Shown here one piece after another: positions 38,027 through 46,953 of a DNA stretch of 64,000 bases. The notes under the pieces were generated by a model. The model was not told the origin of the DNA. It was given only the letters and a program-made list of their open reading frames with translations, and ran no database searches. Each line of letters starts with the position of its first letter. Position 1 is the stretch's first letter. Source of the stretch: Leptothoe spongobia TAU-MAC 1115. Its GTDB lineage: Bacteria > Cyanobacteriota > Cyanobacteriia > Phormidesmidales > Phormidesmidaceae. The stretch is from NCBI RefSeq assembly GCF_018739885.1, contig NZ_JADOES010000007.1:88300-152299 (forward strand). Direction: 5' to 3'. The translations under genes were made by a program, and so were the position numbers.

Positions 38027-38623
38027 TTATTTGCTGGCAAAGTAACCGGTGTCGGAGCGTTTTGTCAGCATGGTGGCACCGCCACCGCCGCTGCCAAAGG
38101 TGACGTTTAAACCTTCGTAGGCTAGGGTAAGCTCTTCAATCGCGACAGAGTTACCATCGGCCTGTAGAGAGGGAGCCTGCCAACCTATGGGAACAGCACC
38201 AATCAGAGTCCAACATTGTTGAGTCTGTCCGGCTTGGTTGAAGACCAGGATGTTAATGTTGCGGCGGTAATCCTTGAGTCCGGTGCCTGAGGTGCGGGGT
38301 TGAAATAATGCACTGATCCAGTCCCAAAAAACTTGATTGCCGCTGATGCCTCGCTTAAGGGTAACATCGCTAAAGTCAGGGGTTCCCAGCAAAATTCGCT
38401 GTTGGTCATTTAAACCTCCTTCGGCCACGGTTTCTTTTTTGATCGTGACACCTAGTCCACTACATTCAGTAAAACAAGCCGTGATTTGACTTTCAATTTC
38501 GACATAAAATCGATTGCTAGTGACATAGTTCTCTGCTGTAGAGGTTGACGTTCGACTATCACCAAACAGATCACCTGCGACAGATGAGACTAGATTGTTA
38601 GCAGCCAGTAACTCATTGAACAT
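38027..38623 (-). CDS. gp19-family CIS tube-like protein (198 residues)
   Basis: Related to T4 gp19-type tail tube proteins: NRFYVEIESQITACFTECSG, SDVTLKRGISGNQVFWDWI, and NINILVFNQAGQTQQCWTLIGAVPIGW trimmed as in Afp5/Pvc5. A Gly-rich stretch (GSGGGG) lies near the C-terminus. It probably forms a baseplate-proximal tube ring and not the main tube. The ATG overlaps the previous stop by one base (TGATG), so it is translationally coupled. Confidence 0.9.
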   Translation of the reverse strand: MFNELLAANNLVSSVAGDLFGDSRTSTSTAENYVTSNRFYVEIESQITACFTECSGLGVTIKKETVAEGGLNDQQRILLGTPDFSDVTLKRGISGNQVFWDWISALFQPRTSGTGLKDYRRNINILVFNQAGQTQQCWTLIGAVPIGWQAPSLQADGNSVAIEELTLAYEGLNVTFGSGGGGATMLTKRSDTGYFASK

Positions 38624-38886
38624 CAGTGACGTCTCCCGCTGGAGCGTTCTTGTTGGGCTTGGATATCGTCACAGAGAAGTTGGTGGATGCGATCGCAAAA
38701 CTCCTCCATCGCCATGGGATTATGGGCTAACTTCATCGCCACCTGTGCCATCATCTGCTTTACCTCCAGCGTATGATTACTTTGGGTAATCGCCGGAGCA
38801 ACAAATCCTGCTGGATTAGCAACAGAACCACTGGGCGGTAAAAATATCGCCTGTTGAGCCCCAGTCTTAGGATCTAATTTCGTCAT
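38623..38886 (-). CDS. small conserved CIS-cluster protein (87 residues)
   Basis: Function unknown. The N-terminal half is Pro/Gly-rich and the C-terminal half helical (LEVKQMMAQVAMKLAHNPMA, then FCDRIHQLLCDDIQAQQERS). The end resembles the terminal helix of the giant 2520-residue protein (LL...Q.ER..G). It sits 7 bases after the preceding gene and is coupled to the next, so it is a real part of the operon. Confidence 0.8.
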   Translation of the reverse strand: MTKLDPKTGAQQAIFLPPSGSVANPAGFVAPAITQSNHTLEVKQMMAQVAMKLAHNPMAMEEFCDRIHQLLCDDIQAQQERSSGRRH

Positions 38887-38893
38887 TGTTCAC

Positions 38894-39325
38894 CTACTCC
38901 ATCAGATTATTAATCTCTCTGTAGAAGTTCTGAAGATAGTTCAAGTCTCCGGCAAATAGCCCTTCAATAACGATTGGATTGACATCCGGCAAGTTGCCCA
39001 GTGACAAGATTACCCGTGCCAAAATAATCACCGTGGCATAGGCCGGATTTGCCTGCACTCGCAGATCAGACATGGGCTCAATCTCATCCACAGTGCGAGC
39101 GAGTCGCATCACTCCGCGACGATGAACTTGACCGGAAGCATCCAGGTAACCGGTGGGTAGTTCAAAGACAAACTGCGTTTGCACACCAGCGGAGAAATCG
39201 GCTGATTGATCAGCCAGACGGTCTGCACCAGTTGGTCCAGACAGCGACGGCTCAATCGGCTGAATAGAAGGCTTTGCCTTGGGTGGAGCTAGCCCTAAAT
39301 TGTTACTAAGTTGAACAGCTACCAT
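38894..39325 (-). CDS. CIS tail-assembly-type protein (143 residues)
   Basis: A conserved protein of contractile-injection clusters. The core is FELPTGYLDASGQVHRRGVM, EIEPMSDLRVQANPAYATVI, and ILSLGNLPDVNPIVIEGLF, with a C-terminal DLNYLQNFYREIN. This resembles phage tail-assembly/gp41-like chaperone proteins found next to tube genes. The N-terminal 45 residues are low complexity. An assembly or chaperone role is inferred from position. Confidence 0.82.
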   Translation of the reverse strand: MVAVQLSNNLGLAPPKAKPSIQPIEPSLSGPTGADRLADQSADFSAGVQTQFVFELPTGYLDASGQVHRRGVMRLARTVDEIEPMSDLRVQANPAYATVIILARVILSLGNLPDVNPIVIEGLFAGDLNYLQNFYREINNLME

Positions 39326-39368
39326 CGTTTGTTTGGGAACAAAAAATTAATAAGGTATTTGCTTAAAT

Positions 39369-39459
39369 CCCCTCCTGGGAGGGGTGCCTGAAAGGCGGGG
39401 TGGGTTTGACCGCTAGCGCTAACGACCGAGACCCACCCCGGAGCCCCTCCCAGGAGGGG
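39369..39459. repeat. GC-rich dispersed inverted repeat, copy 2
   Basis: A 91-base copy of the element at 7107–7194, with the same CCCCTCCTGGGAGGGG end, GGCGGGGTGGGTT arm and GCTAGCGC centre. It lies in the gap between two CIS genes, so its hairpin would be transcribed within the operon. Confidence 0.85.
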
Positions 39460-39533
39460 ATAAGATATCGATTAGCGCATTCAGTTTATCGATTCTTCGA
39501 TTTATTCCATCAAGAACAAAAACTAGCGTGAAT

Positions 39534-40061
39534 CTAACTCGTTGCCATTCCCAATGTCGCTGCCGCCAGCATCCAGTTATCCGATACTCGCTTGAGCGAT
39601 TCAACAGCAATCTCCACCTCCTCCACATTGTGTTCAGCCCCTTTCACATCGAGATCAGAGATCTTGTAGCTAACGGGCCAGGCTCCCGTAAACTCAAAGC
39701 GAAACTGTTCTAGCCCCAATTGACCGTAGATACACAAAGCACCATTGCGTCTCTGATCGGCCCAGTTACCTTCACCGATAGTATCCATCCAATCCCAAAA
39801 GGCGGTAGAAACCGTCAGGCCTCGTTTGAGCGTGATATTCGTATAGGAACTGTTGCCTGGGATCTTAGAACGTACCACATGTCCATGGCTACGTCCCTGC
39901 TGTCCCCAGACCTGGGGGGTTACTTCACAGACTTCGATGACTTCTTGCGATCGCTGAAAGCCAGCACATTCCATGAAGTAACCATCGATCAGATCAACAC
40001 TGCCATCTAACCTGAGTTCCAGATAAAAACGGGCCTTGGTTAAAATCTCAGGAAATATCAT
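39534..40061 (-). CDS. gp19-family CIS tube-like protein (175 residues)
   Basis: A gp19-type protein: RFYLELRLDGSVDLIDGYFM, ECAGFQRSQEVIEV, ITLKRGLTVSTAFWDWMDTI and a C-terminal KGAEHNVEEVEIAVESLKRV. It resembles Afp5-like tube initiators. The stop of the upstream tube gene is 8 bases before its start. It is one of four gp19 paralogues in the cluster. Confidence 0.9.
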   Translation of the reverse strand: MIFPEILTKARFYLELRLDGSVDLIDGYFMECAGFQRSQEVIEVCEVTPQVWGQQGRSHGHVVRSKIPGNSSYTNITLKRGLTVSTAFWDWMDTIGEGNWADQRRNGALCIYGQLGLEQFRFEFTGAWPVSYKISDLDVKGAEHNVEEVEIAVESLKRVSDNWMLAAATLGMATS

Positions 40062-40069
40062 CAGTAGAG

Positions 40070-40552
40070 TTAAGCTGCCCGAACAACTTGGGTAAAGTAT
40101 AGCTCCAGCGTATCCTCGGCCAGGCTGCCACCGCTATCCACAGACAGGCTACCAATTTGTTTTTTAGTACCCGGAAAAAGATCGATATAGTTATAGCGCA
40201 TCGCCTCTTCACCGTTAGGATTGTAAATCACCAGGGATCCCGTTTTACGGCTATCCATCGCCTTCGATCCCCCCCCTGAGAAGGTGTCAGGATGACAGTC
40301 GTTATACCAATCCGATAACTTTTGCTGATCGGATTCGTTACCAGCGACATAGGTGAGGGTGACCGTACTGTTGTATTTCACACCACCAATGGTTGATTGG
40401 GTTTGGGTGATAGCATTTTTGGTGACACCAATAGCAGCATCGCCTCCAGCTACTTCTAGTTCGATCTCGGGACCGCTACAGGTTTTGACGGATAGGGAGG
40501 TAACACCGTCAATCTCGAAGTAGAATTTTGAATTCGATAAATACTGAACCAT
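40070..40552 (-). CDS. CIS inner tube protein (160 residues)
   Basis: A tail tube protein of the gp19/Afp1 kind: NSKFYFEIDGVTSLSVKTCS, STVTLTYVAGNESDQQKLSDWY and a C-terminal LAEDTLELYFTQVVRA. Length is normal for a Hcp-like tube subunit, so this or its neighbour at 40672 is probably the main tube. A perfect palindrome lies in its upstream gap. Confidence 0.92.
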   Translation of the reverse strand: MVQYLSNSKFYFEIDGVTSLSVKTCSGPEIELEVAGGDAAIGVTKNAITQTQSTIGGVKYNSTVTLTYVAGNESDQQKLSDWYNDCHPDTFSGGGSKAMDSRKTGSLVIYNPNGEEAMRYNYIDLFPGTKKQIGSLSVDSGGSLAEDTLELYFTQVVRAA

Positions 40553-40634
40553 AGCTATGATCTCTTGACTGTTCTCTCTTAGGAATCAAAATCAATTAAT
40601 TGCCAAATTCTGGACGTACAGACGTTCCATGTAC

Positions 40635-40654
40635 AGACGTTCCATGGAACGTCT
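40635..40654. repeat. 20-base perfect palindrome in the CIS operon, copy 1
   Basis: AGACGTTCCATGGAACGTCT can fold as an 8-bp hairpin with a CATG loop. It lies between the two tube genes. A tandem half copy (GTACAGACGTTCCAT) precedes it. The second copy at 41211 differs at a pair of matching positions. Confidence 0.9.
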
Positions 40655-40671
40655 CTCCAACGACGGTAAAA

Positions 40672-41169
40672 CTACATGACGCGATTAAATTTCTCACAGG
40701 TAATGGTGTACGTCTCTTCGATGTAAGCATCAGCGGTTACATCCAGATCGGCACATTTATACTTTGAGGGCCAGGACTCAATAAACTGCCATTTGGCAAT
40801 TTCATTGCCGTCCGTATCGTAGGCAGTAATGCTACCTTCCTTTTTATTACCACCCCAGTTACTTTTGCCACCATTAGAGGCCGGCAAACAGTTCTCAAAC
40901 CACTCATAGAGTTTTTTGCTGGTACTATCGCCATCACCGCTGGCAATGCAGACACAGTCAAAGCTGAATAATCCTTCAAAACCAGCTGAGTTCACTTGCC
41001 ACAGGGTTTTACCTCCCTTAGTGGTGCCAATGGCCTGCTGTCCCCCCTGTACCTTAGGGGCATAGTCAGGAATATTGACATTTTTGAAAACAGACTGTTC
41101 CCCTTCACAAACCCCAGAAAACTCCAGGTAAAAACTACTCGGGGCAATTGGCTTATTTAGATCAGCCAT
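40672..41169 (-). CDS. CIS inner tube protein (165 residues)
   Basis: A second gp19/Hcp-like tube subunit: PSSFYLEFSGVCEGEQSVFK, FSFDCVCIASGDGDSTSKKL, YEWFENCLPAS and a C-terminal DAYIEETYTITCEKFNRV. It directly follows the sheath gene, the usual position of the first tube gene. AGGAGG upstream of its ATG supports the start. Confidence 0.92.
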   Translation of the reverse strand: MADLNKPIAPSSFYLEFSGVCEGEQSVFKNVNIPDYAPKVQGGQQAIGTTKGGKTLWQVNSAGFEGLFSFDCVCIASGDGDSTSKKLYEWFENCLPASNGGKSNWGGNKKEGSITAYDTDGNEIAKWQFIESWPSKYKCADLDVTADAYIEETYTITCEKFNRVM

Positions 41170-41210
41170 CAGGTTACCTCCTTGTCCTTAAAACTTTAAA
41201 GATGGTGTAT

Positions 41211-41230
41211 AGGCGTTCCATGGAACGCCT
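41211..41230. repeat. 20-base perfect palindrome in the CIS operon, copy 2
   Basis: AGGCGTTCCATGGAACGCCT lies in the sheath–tube gap. Against copy 1, the third and eighteenth bases change together (A/T to G/C), which keeps the palindrome intact. Confidence 0.9.
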
Positions 41231-41270
41231 CTTCAGACATAATGTTTGGATCTGATAAAATCCTTATCCC

Positions 41271-42983
41271 CTACTGGTTAGGAGCCCACTGGCTAATGCG
41301 GAAGATGACAAATTCTGCGGGTCTCACAGGGCAGACACCCACTTCCACATACAAACGACCCAGCATAATGGTGTCATGGGTGTTAAGTTCACCATCACAT
41401 TTCACATAGAAAGATTCTGAAGGAGACGTGCCAAACAAGGCACCATCCCGCCATAGTCTTTCCAAGAAATTACTCACGGTGCGGCTGACCCTGGCCCATA
41501 GATCGGGATCGTTAGGTTCAAAGACCACCCACTGGGTACCGATTTCGATGGACTTCTCAATGTAGCTCAGCAGACGACGAACACTGATATAGCGCCACTG
41601 CACATTGTCGGGCTCAACCAGGGTACGCGCACCCCATACTTTGAGGCCACGGTTATAGCTGGAGAAGTTACGGATACAGTTAACACCCAGGGGGTTCAAC
41701 AGTTCCTGCTCACGCATATTAGTCTCGTAAGCCAGGCCAATCACACCCCGAGGCGTCTCATTGGCAGGCGCTTTGAACACACCCCGAGACTCATCTGTCC
41801 GGCACCAGATTCCCATCATATGACCCGAGGGAGGCACGAGCTTAGGCCGTCCACCATTACGAGGGTCAGCCACCTTAATCCAGGGATAATAGGTAGCCCC
41901 AAACATAGAGCGGCGGTTAAACAAACTCAACCACTTAGCTGCATCGGCTGGGCGCTGACGGCTAGGATCTACCGGAGCCATACTCTTACCCGGCTTGACC
42001 GGTGGTGGATCAATCACGGCCATGCGGTAAGCGGGGCCAGGGAAAGAATTCTCACACATACTTAGCATCATTTCCATGACACCATGTACTTGATCAATAT
42101 CGATTAGACCTCTTTCATAGGCCAATAACAGATCAGGGCAGGCCACCATAGAGACTTCATCAATCTCATATAGGCCTTGAATACCGGTACGGTCATCGCG
42201 ATTACCCTGGAGATCGCGGTTAAAGCGATCGGGTTCACCCACATAGGGGGGCGGTGCAATCTCATAGGAGCCATTGGCGGGACGGCGGGAGAGGGCTTGA
42301 CCTGACTGGGAAATATCGCCGATAACAACATATTCAGAAGGCTCTAGCATGGTAACGGCATAGTCCGCTAACTCAGTGGCAGCCTCTGGATTCATACTCA
42401 GATGATCATACTGTTCCAGGATGTCATCACCGTTTCGAACCACAACAGTGAAATATTCACCGTTGTTTACGGGTGGTTCAGCATCCTCTGGAGCATCCTC
42501 TGGCAAGGGCTTGGGCTCTCCATCTAATACACTTACCGTTAAGCGACCGGCACTAGAGGGTAAAGCTAGGGTCCCTGCCTCTTCTGATTCAGATGGCTTC
42601 AGATAAAACGATAGAGAAGGCTTACCACTAGAAGTAATCAGTTTGGTGGCATGGTCAGCGGCAACAGGTTGGGGAGAGCCAGGCAACTGTGTGCCAATGC
42701 TCACCACCCAACAGCGTCCGCCACCATTGAGAAACCAACCTTGAACGGCAAAGGGAAGATAGGCACCAAAGTCGGTAAAGCCATCAGAGCCGGGCTTGCC
42801 AAAAAACTCTAAATACTGAGCCCAGTTTGTAACCATCATAGGCTCAAACAGTTCGGCATCTCCTCGCACATCTTCAGAGAAGCCGACAAACCCAGCAACA
42901 CTCATGCTGACGCCCTCAATCGGGCGACTACCTCGGTCTACTTCTTCGACGTAGACTCCTGGTGCAAAGTAGTCTAAGGCCAT
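41271..42983 (-). CDS. contractile sheath protein
   Basis: A 570-residue tail sheath protein: YFAPGVYVEEVDRGSRPIEG at the N-terminus, and at the C-terminus FEPNDPDLWARVSRTVSNFL and LWRDGALFGTSPSESFYVKC, ending CPVRPAEFVIFRISQWA. These are hallmark segments of T4-gp18/Afp2-type sheaths. The sheath surrounds the tube and contracts on triggering. It is the first gene of the minus-strand structural operon, and 326 bases separate it from the divergent cap-protein gene. Confidence 0.97.
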   Translation of the reverse strand: MALDYFAPGVYVEEVDRGSRPIEGVSMSVAGFVGFSEDVRGDAELFEPMMVTNWAQYLEFFGKPGSDGFTDFGAYLPFAVQGWFLNGGGRCWVVSIGTQLPGSPQPVAADHATKLITSSGKPSLSFYLKPSESEEAGTLALPSSAGRLTVSVLDGEPKPLPEDAPEDAEPPVNNGEYFTVVVRNGDDILEQYDHLSMNPEAATELADYAVTMLEPSEYVVIGDISQSGQALSRRPANGSYEIAPPPYVGEPDRFNRDLQGNRDDRTGIQGLYEIDEVSMVACPDLLLAYERGLIDIDQVHGVMEMMLSMCENSFPGPAYRMAVIDPPPVKPGKSMAPVDPSRQRPADAAKWLSLFNRRSMFGATYYPWIKVADPRNGGRPKLVPPSGHMMGIWCRTDESRGVFKAPANETPRGVIGLAYETNMREQELLNPLGVNCIRNFSSYNRGLKVWGARTLVEPDNVQWRYISVRRLLSYIEKSIEIGTQWVVFEPNDPDLWARVSRTVSNFLERLWRDGALFGTSPSESFYVKCDGELNTHDTIMLGRLYVEVGVCPVRPAEFVIFRISQWAPNQ

Positions 42984-43309
42984 ACTAGCTATCCTCCATC
43001 CGGATTAATCTGTAATATCTGTTTTATCTATGGGAAGGAAGATCTATCGCTTCTTCCCATAGAAGAAGAAAATACTGCGCCACTAAAATCAGCAACGACA
43101 AAATGCTTGAATCAACTTCTTGAATTTTGTTTTCCCTAGAAACAACTGTCAGTATCAACAAAAGTCAAATTAGGTATAATTAGTTTTGATTGTTACTTTG
43201 AACTACGCTAGAAAATACCGAAACCCATCAATTTATCAAACTGTGTTGAATTCAATGGATCAAGTGGGCACTGCTATACCACAGATTTTCCTAACCATTT
43301 AGTTGTTGA
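42984..43309. other. divergent promoter region of the CIS cluster
   Basis: AT-rich 326-base spacer with no ORF. It must hold promoters for the sheath operon (minus) and the cap-protein operon (plus). Confidence 0.6.
43152..43180 (+). promoter_or_regulatory. candidate promoter for the DUF4255 operon
   Basis: A consensus -10 box TATAAT at 43175–43180 lies 17 bases after a weak -35-like GTATCA. The start codon is 130 bases downstream. Confidence 0.35.
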
Positions 43310-44557
43310 ATGAGTAATCATCTTGCGATCGCAACCGTCACCGCCACTCTCCAACGGCTACTTCAGGGTGCGATTCAGCACGATGTCGATGGAGCCAGAG
43401 TAACCACCCTCAAACCCAACAACATTGGCAGTAGTACGCCAGAGTCAGGCATCAACATGTTCCTGTATCAGGTCGCTCGCAACAGTGCGCTACGGAATAG
43501 CGACAACGCCGCCTTTCGCTCAAAAAAAGGACCCATCCGCCGTCACTCCTCCCTAGATCTGTACTATATGCTCAGCGCCTATGGCAATGACACAGAGCTA
43601 GAGCCCCAACGATTATTGGGCAGTGTTGTCCGAATTCTCAGCGATAAAACTGTACTCACCTCTGACATGATTGATTCAGTTGTGGAGGATTCCGCCTTTT
43701 TAGGCGAGTCCGATTTGACCCATCACCCGCAACAAATCACCATTAATCCAGTGGACATGGATACCGATGAACTCTCCAAAATCTGGTCCACCTTCTTTCA
43801 AGCCCCCTACTCCCTGTCTCTGGTATATAAAGTGATGGCCGTAGTCATTGATGGCGAACTGTCCGCTCAGCACGCCCTACCTGTACGGGAAACATATTTT
43901 AAAAATTCTCCCTTTGCCTACCAACCTATAGTAGAAAAGGTCATATCCAGTGCTGGCCCCCGGTCCCCCATTGAAGCCCATACATCCTTACGAATAATAG
44001 GCAAACGACTAGAAGGGCCACAGACCAAAATCAAGGTGGGGAGTACTGAAATGACGCCCCAATCGATTACCAATACTGAAATTATGGTATCCCTGAGTGA
44101 TGCTCCACCCCAGTCACTCCAAGCAGGCATTCAACCCTTACAGGTACTGCATTACCCATCCCAAGAACCATCAGCTGTACCCGCTGCATCCAATGCCTGT
44201 CCCTTTGTGTTGCGTCCCACCATCACGTCGATACAGACAGACGAGCTAGAAGGTCTTGACGACGATCCTCGCACAGGAAGCTTAAAAATTTCTACACAGT
44301 TACCGGTAGGCCAAAACCAGCGTGTTATTATAGCGCTCAATGAATGGTCGGTTGAAAACCCTGCCATCTATCTGTTTGAAGCCTCCCCACGAAAAATAGA
44401 GACCGACTGTCTGACAATTCCCATTAACAATGTGAAACCTGGAGAATATCTCATTCGTCTTCAAGTAGATGGGGCTGATAGCCAATTGGGCGTAGATACC
44501 GATCCCAATAGCCGAACCTTTAATTGGTTTAATAGTCCCAGAGTTGTTATTGAATGA
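43310..44557 (+). CDS. DUF4255 (Pvc16-type) cap/tail-terminator protein
   Basis: A 415-residue protein. The N-terminal DUF4255 domain has AIATVTATLQRLLQGAI, STPESGINMFLYQVARN and RRHSSLDLYYMLSAYGND, then TFFQAPYSLSLVYKVMAVVI; the C-terminal half is beta-rich. In contractile injection systems this family caps the distal end of tube and sheath. The next small gene starts 6 bases later. Confidence 0.92.
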   Translation: MSNHLAIATVTATLQRLLQGAIQHDVDGARVTTLKPNNIGSSTPESGINMFLYQVARNSALRNSDNAAFRSKKGPIRRHSSLDLYYMLSAYGNDTELEPQRLLGSVVRILSDKTVLTSDMIDSVVEDSAFLGESDLTHHPQQITINPVDMDTDELSKIWSTFFQAPYSLSLVYKVMAVVIDGELSAQHALPVRETYFKNSPFAYQPIVEKVISSAGPRSPIEAHTSLRIIGKRLEGPQTKIKVGSTEMTPQSITNTEIMVSLSDAPPQSLQAGIQPLQVLHYPSQEPSAVPAASNACPFVLRPTITSIQTDELEGLDDDPRTGSLKISTQLPVGQNQRVIIALNEWSVENPAIYLFEASPRKIETDCLTIPINNVKPGEYLIRLQVDGADSQLGVDTDPNSRTFNWFNSPRVVIE

Positions 44558-44563
44558 GTTGTT

Positions 44564-44827
44564 ATGAGTGACGTTCCTGACGCCAATGCCGATCAGCCCC
44601 CAGAATCCGATCTTGAAACCTTAAAAAATAAAATGAACTTAGAACTCGAAGCGATTAGTGTTAATCAACTCCATAATTTAGCGACTCAAGCAGTGGAGAA
44701 AAAATTGATTACGGCCCATGGGTATCGGGGCGGGCAGTATGAGTTACTCCGCGATGGAGAGTTTGTGCTGTTATCTCCGACAGAGGCAATTCAATATTTG
44801 CAGGATTTGTTAAATACTGAAGATTAG
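44564..44827 (+). CDS. small protein of unknown function in the CIS cap operon
   Basis: An acidic 87-residue protein that I do not recognise. A helical part (LETLKNKMNLELEAISVNQL) is followed by a compact beta-like segment (HGYRGGQYELLRDGEFVLLS). Its position between the cap and ATPase genes, 6 bases after the cap stop, supports a real gene. Confidence 0.7.
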   Translation: MSDVPDANADQPPESDLETLKNKMNLELEAISVNQLHNLATQAVEKKLITAHGYRGGQYELLRDGEFVLLSPTEAIQYLQDLLNTED

Positions 44828-44910
44828 GCGATTCGAGGATCGGTAACACCATGTAAGCCTATAACAATGGTTCTCCGTCACAAGGGGAACCAGACATCAC
44901 TAGTTTTCTA

Positions 44911-46878
44911 ATGGCTAACACAACCATGACAGCCACTCTCCAACCATCTAAGGCTATCCAGAGTTGGCACGGTGCCAACCAGCAATTTCTCAGTCAGGCT
45001 CTAGCTCAAGTCCGTCAAGCCCTTGCCAAACAAGCAGGCGAAGAAATTGATCAGCCTGAGCTAACTCAAACCAGGTTAGAGAACAACCACGAGGGACAAC
45101 CCTTTGCCCTGGAGTTGTTAAGCCGTTGTTTTGGATTAACCGAGTTCGAGCAAAATATCCTCCTGCTGTGTGTTGGCATGGAGCTAGATGGTCAATGGTC
45201 AACGTTATGTCAAACTGCTAGTGGCAAGGCTTGTCCCACCCTGGGTCTGGCATTAAGTCTCTTTGAAAATACCGACTGGGGTGCATTAACCCCAAGTGCG
45301 GCCCTACGCCGCTATCAGCTGATTGACGTCGGCCCTGGCAATGCTCTGGTTAACAGTCCTATCCGCATCGATGAACGAATATTACACTATCTAACAGGAG
45401 TGCAATATTTAGATCAACGATTACAAATACTCATGCATGCTGTCCAGGCATCCAGCTTGTTAGTGCCTTCTCATCAAACGCTCATTGAGCAGATAGAGCA
45501 TGGATGGACTCAGTGTTTGCCGGGTAGCCTCCTGCCTATTATTCAACTAACCGGTGATGATGGTGCCAGCCTCAGAACAGTGGCGTTAGAAACCTGCCGT
45601 CGGCTAAATCTGGAGTTACAGGAGCTATCTGCTGAGGCATTACCCACGGATTGGCAACAGTTGAAAACATTGCAGACGCTGTGCGATCGCGAATACCGCC
45701 TCAGTCGCATGGCCATATTACTCAACTGTGAGAATTTAGAAGTTGAAGGGACAGAGCGCAAAAGTGCAATCTCGGCCTTTGTCGACACCACTAACATTCC
45801 CCTAATTATCACCAGTCGTGATCGTCGCCGTCAGCGTCAGCGCCCCATCATCACCCTAGAAATAAAACATCCCACCCCCACAGAACAACGTCAGCTCTGG
45901 ACATCGGGTCTAGGGGAACGCGCAGAAACCTGGCACACCTCAATTAACTCCCTAGTTTCTCAGTTCAACCTGAGCCCCAGCGCAATTCAAACGGTATGTC
46001 TACAAGGGCAGACGGCCAAAACCCCTGACCCTCTCTGGAACCTGTGTCGAACCCAGGCTCGACCTCGTTTGGATGAATTAGCTCAACGGATTGAAGCCCG
46101 AGCTAATTGGGACAGTCTCATACTGCCGGAAAAAGAACAAAGCATTATTCAAGAATTATCAGCCCATGTGGCCCAGCGTTCACGAGTTTATGAAGACTGG
46201 GGATTTGGGGGCAAAAGTGGGCGTGGACTAGGGATTAGTGCTCTGTTTTCTGGGGCGAGTGGTACTGGAAAAACGACGGCGGCAGAGGTGATTGCTCAGG
46301 ATCTTAATCTCGATCTATATCGAATTGATCTGAGTGCGGTGGTGAGTAAATATATTGGTGAAACGGAGAAAAATCTGCGTCGTATTTTTGATGCAGCTGA
46401 AGGTGGCGGTGTGATTTTGTTGTTTGATGAAGCGGATGCTCTGTTTGGTAAGCGCAGTGATGTGAATGACTCAAAAGATCGCTATGCCAACATGGAAGTT
46501 AGCTATCTTTTACAGCGCATGGAGTCCTATCGTGGATTAGCCATTTTGACGACAAATTTGAAGAAATCGATGGATCAGGCGTTTTTACGTCGTCTGCGGT
46601 TTGTGGTGCAGTTTCCGTTTCCGGATGCTAAGCAACGGGCTGAGATTTGGCGCAGGGTATTTCCGGTGGATACGCCCACCGAAGGCTTAGTCTATGAGCG
46701 TTTGGCCAGGCTTAGTATTACTGGGGGAAATATTCGCAATATTGCTCTCAATGCTGCATTTATAGCCGCTGATGCTAATGAACCTGTGATGATGAAACAT
46801 CTGTTACAGGCGGCTAAACGTGAGTATTTGAAGCTGGAAAGACCTTTGACTGATACGGAGATTAAGGGCTGGATCTAA
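44911..46878 (+). CDS. CIS AAA+ ATPase (Afp15-like)
   Basis: A 655-residue ATPase. Residues about 1–400 form an N-terminal helical part with a degenerate AAA unit ([20 protein letters not shown]). The active AAA+ module has Walker [14 protein letters not shown] near 448–455, Walker [21 protein letters not shown] near 502–515 and arginine-finger-like [14 protein letters not shown]. Such ATPases accompany nearly all extracellular and thylakoid-type contractile injection clusters and are thought to help assembly. It ends the plus-strand operon. Confidence 0.94.
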   Translation: MANTTMTATLQPSKAIQSWHGANQQFLSQALAQVRQALAKQAGEEIDQPELTQTRLENNHEGQPFALELLSRCFGLTEFEQNILLLCVGMELDGQWSTLCQTASGKACPTLGLALSLFENTDWGALTPSAALRRYQLIDVGPGNALVNSPIRIDERILHYLTGVQYLDQRLQILMHAVQASSLLVPSHQTLIEQIEHGWTQCLPGSLLPIIQLTGDDGASLRTVALETCRRLNLELQELSAEALPTDWQQLKTLQTLCDREYRLSRMAILLNCENLEVEGTERKSAISAFVDTTNIPLIITSRDRRRQRQRPIITLEIKHPTPTEQRQLWTSGLGERAETWHTSINSLVSQFNLSPSAIQTVCLQGQTAKTPDPLWNLCRTQARPRLDELAQRIEARANWDSLILPEKEQSIIQELSAHVAQRSRVYEDWGFGGKSGRGLGISALFSGASGTGKTTAAEVIAQDLNLDLYRIDLSAVVSKYIGETEKNLRRIFDAAEGGGVILLFDEADALFGKRSDVNDSKDRYANMEVSYLLQRMESYRGLAILTTNLKKSMDQAFLRRLRFVVQFPFPDAKQRAEIWRRVFPVDTPTEGLVYERLARLSITGGNIRNIALNAAFIAADANEPVMMKHLLQAAKREYLKLERPLTDTEIKGWI

Positions 46879-46953
46879 AGTTATCCTGGTGATGACAATC
46901 ACATACCAACCGCTTAGAGAAAAGAACAAGAGGGCAAAAGAAAAAAGAACAAT

